Shown: positions 23,164-31,213 of the stretch, in pieces
How positions within the stretch are numbered: position 1 is the stretch's first letter
How the letters are laid out: the number at the start of each line of letters is the position of its first letter
From: an uncultured Ruminococcus sp.
GTDB lineage: Bacteria > Bacillota > Clostridia > Oscillospirales > Ruminococcaceae
DNA length: 32,531 nucleotides
Direction: 5' to 3'
Assembly: GCA_900550695.1 (NCBI GenBank)
Contig: URTF01000018.1
Span: forward strand, 1-32,531
Made by a program: the position numbers and the translations under genes
Notes under the pieces: generated by a model
Told to the model about the DNA's origin: nothing
Seen by the model: only the letters and a program-made list of their open reading frames with translations
The model's database searches: none

Positions 23164-23604
23164 TTACATCACCTCAGCCTTTCCGCCTGCCTTTTCAATT
23201 TTTTCTTTTGCTGAAGCAGAGAATGCATCAGCCTTAACAGTTAAGTTTTTGGTGATCTCACCATTGCCGAGGATCTTAACGCCGTTGTCAATGTTCTTAA
23301 CAAGACCTGAAGCGAGAAGAAGCTCTGCATCAACCTCTGTACCTTCCTTGAAGATTTCGAGTGAGGAAACATTAACAGCAGCCATCTTTGCAGCAAAGAT
23401 GTTGTTGAAACCTCTCTTAGGGATTCTTCTTGCGAGAGGCATCTGACCGCCTTCAAAGCCCGGTCTTACGCCGCCGCCGGAACGTGCATTCTGTCCCTTG
23501 TGGCCCTTGCCGGAAGTTTTGCCCCAGCCTGAACCGTGACCTCTGCCGACTCTCTTAACGTCCTTCTTGGAACCTTCAGCAGGTGATAATTCGTGAATAT
23601 ACAT
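23164..23604 (-). CDS. rplO: 50S ribosomal protein L15
   Basis: L15 is a late-assembling 23S-binding protein. The 146-aa product has the typical Gly/Arg-rich N-terminus (KRVGRGHGSGWGKTSGKGHK) and the block RRIPKRGF. Its last codons carry the ribosome binding site of secY. Confidence 0.98.
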   Translation of the reverse strand: MYIHELSPAEGSKKDVKRVGRGHGSGWGKTSGKGHKGQNARSGGGVRPGFEGGQMPLARRIPKRGFNNIFAAKMAAVNVSSLEIFKEGTEVDAELLLASGLVKNIDNGVKILGNGEITKNLTVKADAFSASAKEKIEKAGGKAEVM

Positions 23605-23624
23605 TGTATCGCACCTCCCTGCAA

Positions 23625-23801
23625 TTATGCTTCGGTAACTTCTACAAGGTGATTGATCTTAGCGATCTTTCCCTTTGTAGCATCATTATCGGGCTGAACC
23701 TTTTCAGCGCCAACCTTATTGAGGCCGAGAGAATGTGCTACTGCGATCTGCGGCTTTGTGCAGCCGTTAAGGCTTTTAACAAGCTTTACTTTAAGTGCCA
23801 T
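23625..23801 (-). CDS. rpmD: 50S ribosomal protein L30
   Basis: A 58-aa protein that I translated directly: MALKVKLVKSLNGCTKPQIA at the start, then AVAHSLGLNKVGAEK, ending NHLVEVTEA. This is the bacterial L30 pattern (short L30 fold, SxIGxxxxQ-type region). The ATG at 23801 has an AGGACG-type site. It lies between rpsE and rplO, exactly where L30 belongs, with gaps of 14 and 20 nt. Confidence 0.95.
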   Translation of the reverse strand: MALKVKLVKSLNGCTKPQIAVAHSLGLNKVGAEKVQPDNDATKGKIAKINHLVEVTEA

Positions 23802-23815
23802 TTCAAACGTCCTCC

Positions 23816-24322
23816 TTAACCTAAGATCTCATTAACGGACTTGCCTCTGATGTCGGCAACATCCTTAGCGCTGCGGAGAGTTGAAAGACCCTGGATAGTA
23901 GCTCTTACAACATTGCAAGCGTTATTGGAACGCAGGGACTTTGTTCTGATATCCTTGATACCTGCAATTTCGATAACTGCACGAACAGGACCGCCTGCGA
24001 TAACACCGGTACCGGGAGCTGCGGGCTTCATAAGAACTCTGCCTGCGCCGTATTCACCGATGACCTCGTGAGGGATTGTTGTTCCTCTGAGGGAAACTTT
24101 AATCAAATTCTTCTTTGCATCCTCGATACCCTTGCGGATAGCATCAGGAACTTCTCCTGATTTACCGATACCGAAACCAACTGTGCCGTTGCCGTCGCCT
24201 ACTACAACGAGTGCAGCAAACTTGTAAATACGACCGCCCTTAACAGTCTTGGAAACTCTGTTAATAGCAACAACCTTTTCGGAAAGTTCGAGTGCAGAAG
24301 CGTCTATCTTAGCATTAGCCAA
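23816..24322 (-). CDS. rpsE: 30S ribosomal protein S5
   Basis: S5 supports decoding accuracy. The 168-aa product has the double-stranded-RNA-like domain VVAINRVSKTVKGGRIYKFA and the loop VVVGDGNGTVGFGIGKS, then the domain-2 block KPAAPGTGVIAGG. It follows rplR after 37 nt. Confidence 0.98.
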   Translation of the reverse strand: MANAKIDASALELSEKVVAINRVSKTVKGGRIYKFAALVVVGDGNGTVGFGIGKSGEVPDAIRKGIEDAKKNLIKVSLRGTTIPHEVIGEYGAGRVLMKPAAPGTGVIAGGPVRAVIEIAGIKDIRTKSLRSNNACNVVRATIQGLSTLRSAKDVADIRGKSVNEILG

Positions 24323-24359
24323 AAGAATAACCTCCTTATAAGTTACTTGGAAGCCGAAC

Positions 24360-24719
24360 TTAGAAGTTCAGACCGCCCTTTCTTGCGCCATCGGCAAGTT
24401 CTGCAACTCTACCGTGGTAGAGATAACCTGCACGATCGAATACAACGTCCTTGATGCCCTTTTCGGCAGCTCTTGCAGCGATCATCTCGCCGACCTTCAT
24501 AGCGCCTTCCTTGTTTCCGCCGTTTGCACCGAAGTCCTTCTCTACGGAAGATGCAGCGCAAAGTGTTACGCCTGCAACATCATCGATGAGCTGTGCATAA
24601 ATGTGCTTTGCAGAACGGAAAACGTTAAGTCTTGGGCACTGTGCTGTTCCGCTGATCTTGGAACGTACACGAACCTGTCTCTTAGCTCTTGCAGCCTTTC
24701 TGTTGAACTGCTTTACCAT
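24360..24719 (-). CDS. rplR: 50S ribosomal protein L18
   Basis: A 119-aa 5S rRNA-binding protein. Conserved blocks are RVRSKISGTAQCPRLNVFRS and VFDRAGYLYHGRVAELADGA. An 86-nt gap to rplF upstream contains only a few weak repeats and an AAAGGAG site. Confidence 0.98.
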   Translation of the reverse strand: MVKQFNRKAARAKRQVRVRSKISGTAQCPRLNVFRSAKHIYAQLIDDVAGVTLCAASSVEKDFGANGGNKEGAMKVGEMIAARAAEKGIKDVVFDRAGYLYHGRVAELADGARKGGLNF

Positions 24720-24805
24720 TTAAATTCACTCCTTTTCAACAAGGAATAGTAGCCGGTATTTCAGGCTGTCCCATTCCTCCACATAACAGGATAAATATTA
24801 TCGGA

Positions 24806-25351
24806 TTACTTCTTACCCTTAGCAGCCTTACCTTCCTTGCGGATGATATGCTCGCCCTGGTAACGGATACCCTTGCCCTTATATGGCTCAGGCGGTCTCT
24901 TCTCACGGATCTCAGCAGCGTACTGACCAACCTTCTGCTTGTCGATGCCGTTAACAACGATCGTGTTGGGGTTAGGAACATCGAGCTTGATGTCTGCTGT
25001 TTCAGGAACGATGACCTGGTGTGAGAAGCCGAGGTTCATAACAACGTTTGTGCCCTGCTTTGCAGCACGGTAACCGATACCCTCGATCTCGAGAGTCTTG
25101 GAGTAACCGTTTGTAACGCCTTCGATCATGTTGTGGATAAGTGTTCTTGTAAGGCCGTGGAGGGACTTGTGGAGCTTATCCTCTGTAGGACGCTCAACAA
25201 TAACTTCATTGCCTTCAAGCTTGATGATCATATCCTTGTTGAATTTTTCAACAAGAGTACCCTTAGGTCCCTTTACAGTAACGGTAGTGCCGTCGATCTT
25301 AACATCAACGCCTGCAGGAACACTGATAGGCTTTTTACCGATTCTAGACAT
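24806..25351 (-). CDS. rplF: 50S ribosomal protein L6
   Basis: A 181-aa protein of two similar L6 domains, starting MSRIGKKPISVPAGVDV and ending with the family block KRPPEPYKGKGIRYQGE. It lies 14 nt after rpsH. Confidence 0.98.
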   Translation of the reverse strand: MSRIGKKPISVPAGVDVKIDGTTVTVKGPKGTLVEKFNKDMIIKLEGNEVIVERPTEDKLHKSLHGLTRTLIHNMIEGVTNGYSKTLEIEGIGYRAAKQGTNVVMNLGFSHQVIVPETADIKLDVPNPNTIVVNGIDKQKVGQYAAEIREKRPPEPYKGKGIRYQGEHIIRKEGKAAKGKK

Positions 25352-25365
25352 TTATGTGTTCCTCC

Positions 25366-25764
25366 TTACCATACGAATGCAAGAACTTCGCCGCCAACGT
25401 TGAGCTCTCTTGCCTTCTTATCTGTAACTATACCCTTGGATGTAGAGATAATGGCAATTCCGAGACCGTTCATAACCTTTGGCATATCCTCGCAGCTGGA
25501 ATAGATACGAAGACCGGGCTTTGAAACTCTGCGGAGTCCTGTGATAACCTGTGATTTATTTTCACCGTACTTAAGTGTGATTCTGATGATACCCTGTTTG
25601 CCGTCATCAATGATCTGGAAGCTCTTGATATATCCTTCGTCAACGAGGATCTGAGCGATAGACTTCTTCATGTTGGAAGCAGGCACATCAACTGTTGCGT
25701 GCTTTGCAGAATTCGCATTACGGATTCTGGTGAGCAAGTCTGCAATTGTATCAGTAATTTGCAT
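25366..25764 (-). CDS. rpsH: 30S ribosomal protein S8
   Basis: A 132-aa primary 16S-binding protein that regulates the spc operon in E. coli. It starts MQITDTIADLLTRIRNANSA and ends with SKGIVTDKKARE...GGEVLAFVW. It lies 53 nt after rpsN. Confidence 0.98.
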   Translation of the reverse strand: MQITDTIADLLTRIRNANSAKHATVDVPASNMKKSIAQILVDEGYIKSFQIIDDGKQGIIRITLKYGENKSQVITGLRRVSKPGLRIYSSCEDMPKVMNGLGIAIISTSKGIVTDKKARELNVGGEVLAFVW

Positions 25765-25817
25765 ACCTTGGTAACCTCCTTATTTTAGTGGGGAAAAGAT
25801 CCCATTGCCGATTGTTT

Positions 25818-26003
25818 TTACCAGCTTGCCTTCTTAACGCCGGGGATCTGACCCTTGTGAGCCAGTTCTCTGAAGCAGATACGGCAAATACCGTATTTTC
25901 TCATATATGCGTGAGGTCTGCCGCAGATCTTGCATCTGTTGTAAGCTCTTGTGGAAAACTTAGGAGTCTTCTGCTGTTTAAGCTTCATTGCTAATTTAGC
26001 CAT
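25818..26003 (-). CDS. rpsN: 30S ribosomal protein S14, zinc type
   Basis: The short 61-aa zinc-binding S14 with ligands C24, C27, C40 and C43 (RCKICGRP...YGICRICFREL). This is the Gram-positive C+ form. It follows rplE by 23 nt. Confidence 0.98.
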   Translation of the reverse strand: MAKLAMKLKQQKTPKFSTRAYNRCKICGRPHAYMRKYGICRICFRELAHKGQIPGVKKASW

Positions 26004-26026
26004 TCTTTATTAACCCTCCTAAATGA

Positions 26027-26569
26027 TTACTTGATGAAAGGAGCGCCCATAAGCTCAAGAAGAGCCTTAGCTTCTTCATCAGTGTTTGCAGTAGTGATGA
26101 TGTTGATATCCATACCGCGAACCTTGTCGATCTTATCGTATTCGATCTCAGGGAAAATGAGCTGTTCCTTGATACCGGTAGAGTAGTTGCCTCTGCCGTC
26201 GAAGGAGTTAGCGCTGATGCCTCTGAAGTCACGAACACGTGGGAATGCAACATTGAAAAGTCTGTCGAGGAATTCGTACATCTTTTCGCTTCTGAGAGTA
26301 ACCTTAACACCGATAGGCATGCCTTCACGGAGTTTAAAGTTAGCTACCGACTTCTTAGCACGGCATACAACAGGCTTCTGACCTGTGATAGCAGCGAGAT
26401 CAGTCATGATAGCGTCGATAACCTTAGCGTTATCCTTTGCTTCACCTGCGCCGACGTTGATAACAACCTTGTCGATCTTAGGGATCTGCATAACACTCTT
26501 GTACTCGAACTTTTTCATTAAAGCAGGAGCAACTGTGCTGACATAAAGTTCTTTTAAATTAGATGCCAT
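26027..26569 (-). CDS. rplE: 50S ribosomal protein L5
   Basis: A 180-aa 5S rRNA-binding protein with the blocks KIDKVVINVGAGEA and FPRVRDFRGIS. The frame is open upstream, but MASNLKELY follows an AGGAG site, so the start is the ATG at 26569. Confidence 0.97.
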   Translation of the reverse strand: MASNLKELYVSTVAPALMKKFEYKSVMQIPKIDKVVINVGAGEAKDNAKVIDAIMTDLAAITGQKPVVCRAKKSVANFKLREGMPIGVKVTLRSEKMYEFLDRLFNVAFPRVRDFRGISANSFDGRGNYSTGIKEQLIFPEIEYDKIDKVRGMDINIITTANTDEEAKALLELMGAPFIK

Positions 26570-26586
26570 ATCAATTTCTCCTTTCC

Positions 26587-26910
26587 TTAATATGTCTTGC
26601 CGCAGTCTGCATTCTTGCAAACTCTTGACTTAGTACCGTCAGCCTCGATCTTGTGGCCGATTCTTGTTGGCTTGCCGCAGTGAGGGCAAACAACCATTAC
26701 CTTTGAAGCGTACATAGGAGCTTCGCACTTTACGATGCCGCCCTGCTGTCCCATCTGTCTGGGCTTAACGTGCTTTGTAGCAATGTTAAGACCTTCAACG
26801 ATAACCTTTTTCTCCTTGGGGGATACTTCCAAAACCTTGCCGCGCTCGCCCTTGTCGTTACCTGAGATAATAACAACGGTGTCGCCGGTTTTAACGTGAA
26901 GTTTATTCAT
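26587..26910 (-). CDS. rplX: 50S ribosomal protein L24 with C-terminal zinc ribbon
   Basis: L24 begins 50S assembly. The 107-aa product has the KOW motif GNDKGERGKVLEV (17-29) and a C-terminal knuckle of four cysteines: C75, C78, C98 and C103. The last pair is spaced C-x4-C rather than the more usual C-x2-C, which still may bind zinc. It follows rplN by 14 nt. Confidence 0.97.
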   Translation of the reverse strand: MNKLHVKTGDTVVIISGNDKGERGKVLEVSPKEKKVIVEGLNIATKHVKPRQMGQQGGIVKCEAPMYASKVMVVCPHCGKPTRIGHKIEADGTKSRVCKNADCGKTY

Positions 26911-26924
26911 TTCAGGACACCTCC

Positions 26925-27293
26925 TTAAAGTACTTCAGGAGCAAGTGAAAGGATCTTAGTATAGTCCTTGTCTCTGAGCTCACGAGCAACAGGTCCAAAG
27001 ATACGAGTACCCTTCGGGTTCTTGTCTTCCTTGATAATAACAGCAGCATTCTCATCGAATCTGATGTAGGTTCCGTCTTCACGGCGAACACCCTTAGCAG
27101 AACGAACGATTACTGCCTTAACAACGTCGCCTTTTTTAACAACGCCGCCTGGTGTTGCTTTCTTAACCGAAGCAACAACAACGTCACCGATATTAGCATA
27201 TCTTCTGCGTGTGCCGCCGAGAACTCTGATACACATAAGTTCCTTAGCACCCGTATTATCAGCGACTTTTAAATAAGTCTGCATCTGTACCAC
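26925..27293 (-). CDS. rplN: 50S ribosomal protein L14
   Basis: The 122-aa protein contains LKVADNTGAKELMCIRVLGG and GTRIFGPVARELR. The start is read as GTG at 27293 because GGAG lies 9 nt upstream; the next ATG, three codons in, is too far from that site. It is the first gene after an unusual 260-nt gap with its own promoter and leader, so it begins an spc-type operon as in E. coli. Confidence 0.96.
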   Translation of the reverse strand: MVQMQTYLKVADNTGAKELMCIRVLGGTRRRYANIGDVVVASVKKATPGGVVKKGDVVKAVIVRSAKGVRREDGTYIRFDENAAVIIKEDKNPKGTRIFGPVARELRDKDYTKILSLAPEVL

Positions 27294-27328
27294 AGTGCAC
27301 TACTCCTTCCCGTTTTTACAGAGCATTG

Positions 27329-27366
27329 CGGCAGAAAGACCCGATTTTCATCCTGATCCGCTGCCG
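27329..27366 (-). ncRNA. Leader hairpin before rplN (candidate cis-regulatory RNA)
   Basis: On the transcribed strand CGGCAG and CUGCCG form an outer 6-bp stem. Inside, GAUC pairs with GGUC and GAU with AUC, closed by a GAAA tetraloop. Small internal loops separate the helices. This shape, 30 nt before the ribosome binding site, resembles an r-protein binding site but matches no family I can name. Confidence 0.5.
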
Positions 27367-27402
27367 TTCACTCATATAAATTGATTTTAATATTCAAACA
27401 AG

Positions 27403-27441
27403 CTAAAATGACTCAACGCTCCCGGGTGTTTCGCGCTTTAG
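27403..27441 (-). ncRNA. Upstream stem of the rplN leader
   Basis: CUAA/UUAG and AGCGC/GCGUU can pair on the transcribed strand with a large asymmetric loop between them and a loop containing CCCGGG. The fold is less certain than the downstream hairpin. Confidence 0.35.
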
Positions 27442-27482
27442 GACGCTTTTCACACGTTCGGTACAGCCATCACCAAGAAAAC

Positions 27483-27511
27483 ATTATAGCATAGTTGCCC
27501 CTTGTTGTCAA
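27483..27511 (-). promoter_or_regulatory. Internal sigma-A promoter for rplN onward
   Basis: Minus-strand -35 TTGACA (27506-27511), 17-bp spacer, extended -10 TGC-TATAAT (27483-27488). Transcription from about 27476 gives a leader of roughly 180 nt before rplN. The -35 is embedded in a 12-bp inverted repeat (27495-27506 with 27529-27540, one G-U pair). Confidence 0.88.
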
Positions 27512-27553
27512 CCGGCATTTTCGCCAAAAACAAGGGACAATATGATATATTTT

Positions 27554-27814
27554 TTACTTAGCCTGCTCAATAACCTTTACTAAACGCCATCTCTTATCCT
27601 TGGAGATAGGACGGGTTTCCATAATTTCAACACGGTCGCCAATGTTGCAGACATTGTTCTCATCGTGAGCCTTAAGCTTAACAGTTCTCTTGATAGTTTT
27701 CTTATAAAGAGGATGCTTAACGCTGTCTATGATAGCAACAACGATCGTCTTATCCATTTTGTTGGAAACGACCTTGCCGACTCTTGTTTTTCTAAGATTT
27801 CTCTCATCAGCCAT
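27554..27814 (-). CDS. rpsQ: 30S ribosomal protein S17
   Basis: An 86-aa OB-fold primary binder of 16S rRNA with RKTRVGKVVSNKMDKTIVVA and ETRPISKDKRWRLVKV. The ATG at 27814 has GGAGG 9 nt upstream; an in-frame TTG two codons earlier is too close to that site. It is the last gene of the S10 part, with a long gap after it. Confidence 0.97.
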   Translation of the reverse strand: MADERNLRKTRVGKVVSNKMDKTIVVAIIDSVKHPLYKKTIKRTVKLKAHDENNVCNIGDRVEIMETRPISKDKRWRLVKVIEQAK

Positions 27815-27833
27815 CTTCAAAACCCTCCTTCAC

Positions 27834-28031
27834 TTACTGCTGTACTTTGGAACGCTCAACAAGAATAGTCTTGATACGAGCGATGTCCTTCTTAACAGCC
27901 TTAAGACGTGTTGGATTGTCAAGCTGATTTACAGCGAGCTGAAAACGGAGAGCAAAAAGCTCTTTCTTGAGGTCAACAAGCTTGTTTTCAAGCTCGAGAT
28001 CAGTCATTTCTCTAACTTCTGATGCCTTCAT
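27834..28031 (-). CDS. rpmC: 50S ribosomal protein L29
   Basis: A 65-aa two-helix protein near the tunnel exit: MKASEVREMTDLELENKLVD, then ELFALRFQLAVNQLDNP. It overlaps the rplP stop as TAATG, implying coupled translation. Confidence 0.97.
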   Translation of the reverse strand: MKASEVREMTDLELENKLVDLKKELFALRFQLAVNQLDNPTRLKAVKKDIARIKTILVERSKVQQ

Positions 28032-28459
28032 TATACGCTCGCCTCCTCTTCTGCCTGACGCTTAACGAATTTGCACTTGATAGGGAGCTTGTGAGCTGCA
28101 AGACGCATAGCTTCACGAGCCTGCTCCTCAGTAACGCCATTGATCTCGAAAAGAACTCTGCCCGGCTTAACTACTGCAACCCAGTATTCAGGTGAACCCT
28201 TACCGGAACCCATTCGGGTTTCAGCAGGCTTTTCTGTGATCGGCTTGTCTGGGAAAATCTTGATCCAAACCTGACCGCCACGCTTGATGTAACGTGTCAT
28301 AGCGATACGTGCAGCTTCGATCTGGTTAGAGGTAATCCATGCAGGTTCAAGAGCCTGAAGACCGAAATCGCCGTATGAAACAACGTTACCTCTTGTAGCC
28401 TTACCTGTAAGTCTGCCTCTCTGTACTCTTCTGTACTTAACTCTCTTTGGAAGAAGCAT
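28031..28459 (-). CDS. rplP: 50S ribosomal protein L16
   Basis: A 142-aa protein near the A site: MLLPKRVKYRRVQRGRLTGK, then GRMGSGKGSPEYWVAVVKPG-type block. It overlaps rpsC and rpmC by one base each (TAATG). Confidence 0.98.
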   Translation of the reverse strand: MLLPKRVKYRRVQRGRLTGKATRGNVVSYGDFGLQALEPAWITSNQIEAARIAMTRYIKRGGQVWIKIFPDKPITEKPAETRMGSGKGSPEYWVAVVKPGRVLFEINGVTEEQAREAMRLAAHKLPIKCKFVKRQAEEEASV

Positions 28460-29214
28460 TACTGGTTACCTCCTTCTCTTCTTTCTGTACGGTTTCTGCC
28501 GCCGTTTGTACGGGGCTTGTCGCCGTTAGCTCTTCTGGGCTTTCTTTCAGGCTTCTCGGGAGCTGTCTTAGCAGCAGTGAGGTCGCCCTTGAGAACTTCG
28601 CCCTTGTAGATCCAAACCTTAACACCGATCTTGCCGTAGGTTGTGTTAGCCTCTGCAAAACCATAGTCGATGTCAGCACGGATCGTCTGAAGAGGAATTG
28701 TACCTTCGTGGTAGCTTTCGGAACGTGCGATCTCAGCACCGCCGAGACGGCCGCCGCACTTGACCTTGATGCCCTTAGCGCCGAGCTTCATAGCTCTGCC
28801 GATGGACTGCTTCATAGCTCTTCTGAAGGATACACGGTTTTCAAGCTGTGCAGCGATGTTTTCTGCAACGAGCTGTGCATTCATATCAGGTGTCTTAACT
28901 TCAACGATGTTGATAGCTACAGACTTACCGATCATCTTTTCAACCTTAGCGCGGATCTTTTCGATGTTCTCGCCGCCTCTTCCGATAACGATACCGGGCT
29001 TAGCGCAGTGAACATGGATTCTTACCTTATCAGCAAATCTTTCGATCTCGATCTTGGCAACGCCTGCTGCATAAAGTTCCTTCTTGATATAATTACGAAC
29101 GTTGTAATCTTCTACGAGGGTATCGCCGAAAGTTGCTTTGTTAGCAAACCAGCGGGAGTCCCAATCTTTGATTACGCCTACACGAAGGCCGTGGGGATTA
29201 ACTTTCTGTCCCAT
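28459..29214 (-). CDS. rpsC: 30S ribosomal protein S3
   Basis: S3 lies at the mRNA entry site and has helicase activity with S4 and S5. The 251-aa product has the KH domain (PGIVIGRGGENIEKIRAKVE) and a C-terminal S3 domain, then a tail of about 35 residues rich in Arg, Lys, Glu, Pro and Asn, longer than in many homologues. Confidence 0.98.
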   Translation of the reverse strand: MGQKVNPHGLRVGVIKDWDSRWFANKATFGDTLVEDYNVRNYIKKELYAAGVAKIEIERFADKVRIHVHCAKPGIVIGRGGENIEKIRAKVEKMIGKSVAINIVEVKTPDMNAQLVAENIAAQLENRVSFRRAMKQSIGRAMKLGAKGIKVKCGGRLGGAEIARSESYHEGTIPLQTIRADIDYGFAEANTTYGKIGVKVWIYKGEVLKGDLTAAKTAPEKPERKPRRANGDKPRTNGGRNRTERREGGNQ

Positions 29215-29233
29215 TTAGTTTACTCCTTTCGAC

Positions 29234-29569
29234 TTATTCTTTTTCCTTTACCACAAGAGTTACATGAGATGTTCTCTTGAGGATGCGGAATGCTCTGCCC
29301 TGTGCTCTCGGCATGATTCTCTTCATTGTAGGTCCGGGGCAAACGAAGCACTCGGATACATAAAGGTTGTTCTTATCCATACCGAAATTGTTTTCTGCAT
29401 TTGCGATTGCGGACTTCAGAAGCTTCTCCAGATATTCACAAGCAGATTTAGGTGTGTTCTTTAAAATCGCCATAGCTGTTTCAACGTCTTTGCCTCTGAT
29501 AAGGTCAAGAACGATCTGGACCTTTCGAGGTGCTATGCGAGCATTTTTGAGGTATGCTCTTGCTTCCAT
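29234..29569 (-). CDS. rplV: 50S ribosomal protein L22
   Basis: A 111-aa tunnel-lining protein with ARIAPRKVQIVLDLIRGK and the conserved C-terminal block PRAQGRAFRILKRTSHVTL, the site where macrolide-resistance changes occur in other species. 19-23 nt from both neighbours. Confidence 0.98.
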   Translation of the reverse strand: MEARAYLKNARIAPRKVQIVLDLIRGKDVETAMAILKNTPKSACEYLEKLLKSAIANAENNFGMDKNNLYVSECFVCPGPTMKRIMPRAQGRAFRILKRTSHVTLVVKEKE

Positions 29570-29592
29570 TCTAAATTCTCCTCTCTGCCTTA

Positions 29593-29874
29593 TTACTTAC
29601 CGTTGTTGGATGTCTTTGAACCCGCATGACCCTTATAGGTTCTTGTAGGTGCGAATTCACCGAGTCTGTGACCTACCATATCTTCAGTCACATATACGGG
29701 AACGTGCTTTCTGCCGTCATGAACGGCAAATGTATGACCTACGAAATCAGGGAAAATCGTTGAAGCTCTGCTCCAAGTCTTGAGGACTTTCTTTTCACCT
29801 GCTTCGTTCATAGCAATAACTCTCTTAAGAAGAGCTTCCTGGACGTATGGTCCTTTTTTAATGCTTCTGCTCAT
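29593..29874 (-). CDS. rpsS: 30S ribosomal protein S19
   Basis: A 93-aa protein of the 30S head: MSRSIKKGPYVQEALLKRV, and GHRLGEFAPTRTYKGHAGSK near the end. The frame runs upstream, but GGGGAGG lies before the ATG at 29874 and the family starts here. Confidence 0.98.
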   Translation of the reverse strand: MSRSIKKGPYVQEALLKRVIAMNEAGEKKVLKTWSRASTIFPDFVGHTFAVHDGRKHVPVYVTEDMVGHRLGEFAPTRTYKGHAGSKTSNNGK

Positions 29875-29898
29875 TGGTTTTCCTCCCCTCTCAAAATC

Positions 29899-29940
29899 AG
29901 AGGCAAGATGTCGGGAGCATGAACGCTCCGACATTCCTCT
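29899..29940 (-). other. Strong hairpin between rplB and rpsS
   Basis: On the transcribed strand AGAGG, then ATGTCGG and AGC pair with GCT, CCGACAT and CCTCT, with small bulges and a six-base loop: about 15 bp in all. There is no T-run, so it is not an intrinsic terminator. It lies in a 110-nt gap that is long for this gene pair, just before the rpsS ribosome binding site. Confidence 0.6.
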
Positions 29941-29984
29941 TTACGATTCCTATGAGTAAACTTTCAATAAAATTTCTTATAAGA

Positions 29985-30818
29985 TTACTTGCCGTTTCTT
30001 CTCTTAACGATGAACTTGTCAGTTCTGTTATGAGTAGCTCTGGTCTTGTAACCGAGTGCCGGCTTGCCCCAAGGAGTAACAGGTCCCGGACGGCCGACAG
30101 GTGACTTACCTTCACCACCACCGTGTGGGTGGTCGCATGGGTTCATGACAGAACCACGAACGGTAGGTCTGATACCTCTGTGGCGGGTCTTACCTGCCTT
30201 ACCGAGGTTTACGTTTTCATGGTCAATGTTGGAAACCTGACCGATGGAAGCCATGCATCCTGCAGGGATCTTTCTCATTTCGCCGGAAGGAAGTCTAACG
30301 AGAACGTAGTCGTCTTCCTTACCCATGAGCTGAGCCATGTTGCCTGCTGCACGAACGAGCTGTGCGCCCTTGCCGGGGTAAAGCTCAATGTTGTGGATGA
30401 ATGTACCAACAGGGATATTAGCAAGAGCAAGAGCGTTGCCCGGCTTGATATCGGAGTCAGCACCTGCACGGATAACATCACCAACAGCAAGGCCGTTAGG
30501 AGCGATGATGTATCTCTTTTCGCCGTCCTCGTACTGAACGAGAGCGATGAATGCGCTTCTGTTAGGATCGTATTCAAGTGTGAGAACAGTAGCGTTCATG
30601 CCCTGCTTATCTCTCTTGAAGTCGATGATTCTGTATTTTCTTCTGTTTCCGCCGCCTCTGTGACGAACAGTGATCCTACCGTAGCTGTTTCTGCCGGCAT
30701 TCTTCTTGACAGGTGCAAGAAGGCTCTTTTCAGGAGCTACCTTGGAAAGACCGCTGTAGTCAGTTACAGTCATCTGACGTCTTGAAGCGGTGGTAGGCTG
30801 GTAAACTTTAATAGCCAT
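29985..30818 (-). CDS. rplB: 50S ribosomal protein L2
   Basis: L2 supports the peptidyl-transferase centre and subunit joining. The 277-aa product has the RNA-binding OB and SH3 domains and the C-terminal signature VRGSVMNPCDHPHGGGEG containing the conserved His. A 104-nt gap separates it from rplW, with no clear signal except AAAGGAG. Confidence 0.98.
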   Translation of the reverse strand: MAIKVYQPTTASRRQMTVTDYSGLSKVAPEKSLLAPVKKNAGRNSYGRITVRHRGGGNRRKYRIIDFKRDKQGMNATVLTLEYDPNRSAFIALVQYEDGEKRYIIAPNGLAVGDVIRAGADSDIKPGNALALANIPVGTFIHNIELYPGKGAQLVRAAGNMAQLMGKEDDYVLVRLPSGEMRKIPAGCMASIGQVSNIDHENVNLGKAGKTRHRGIRPTVRGSVMNPCDHPHGGGEGKSPVGRPGPVTPWGKPALGYKTRATHNRTDKFIVKRRNGK

Positions 30819-30922
30819 TGTAGTTCAAATCTCCTTTATAAATTTGCGATGTTTTGCGGAAGCTGTTTCCTTCCATACTTACTCAATGCCCGTGGGCTAA
30901 GGAGTAAAAGCCTTATTGGGCC

Positions 30923-31213
30923 TTACATCATACCGTCGAAGAATTCGATGGTCTTGGAATCTGCTGTAAGAGTAACGATAGCCTTCTTCCAAGCTGCTGT
31001 GTAGCCTGCGTTCATGCCCATTCTCTTATAGCGGCCTCTTACGTTGAGAGTATTTACCTTTGCAACCTTAACGCCGAAGAGTTCTTCAACTGCCTTAGCA
31101 ATTTCGACCTTGTTAGCGTTCTTGGCTACTTTAAAGGTGTACTTTCCATTCTGAAGACCGGACATGCTCTTTTCAGTGATGATAGGCTTGATTACGATAT
31201 CCTGTGCTAACAT
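30923..31213 (-). CDS. rplW: 50S ribosomal protein L23
   Basis: A 96-aa tunnel-exit protein that docks trigger factor and SRP: DIVIKPIITEKSM and VNTLNVRGRYKRMG. It overlaps the rplD stop as TAATG. Confidence 0.98.
   Translation of the reverse strand: MLAQDIVIKPIITEKSMSGLQNGKYTFKVAKNANKVEIAKAVEELFGVKVAKVNTLNVRGRYKRMGMNAGYTAAWKKAIVTLTADSKTIEFFDGMM

Noticed and set aside
28447..29280. Long plus-strand reading frame (277 codons) opposite rpsC
   Set aside because: It is antisense to the clear rpsC gene, has no ribosome binding site and a low-complexity Ser/Leu/Cys composition typical of a shadow frame.
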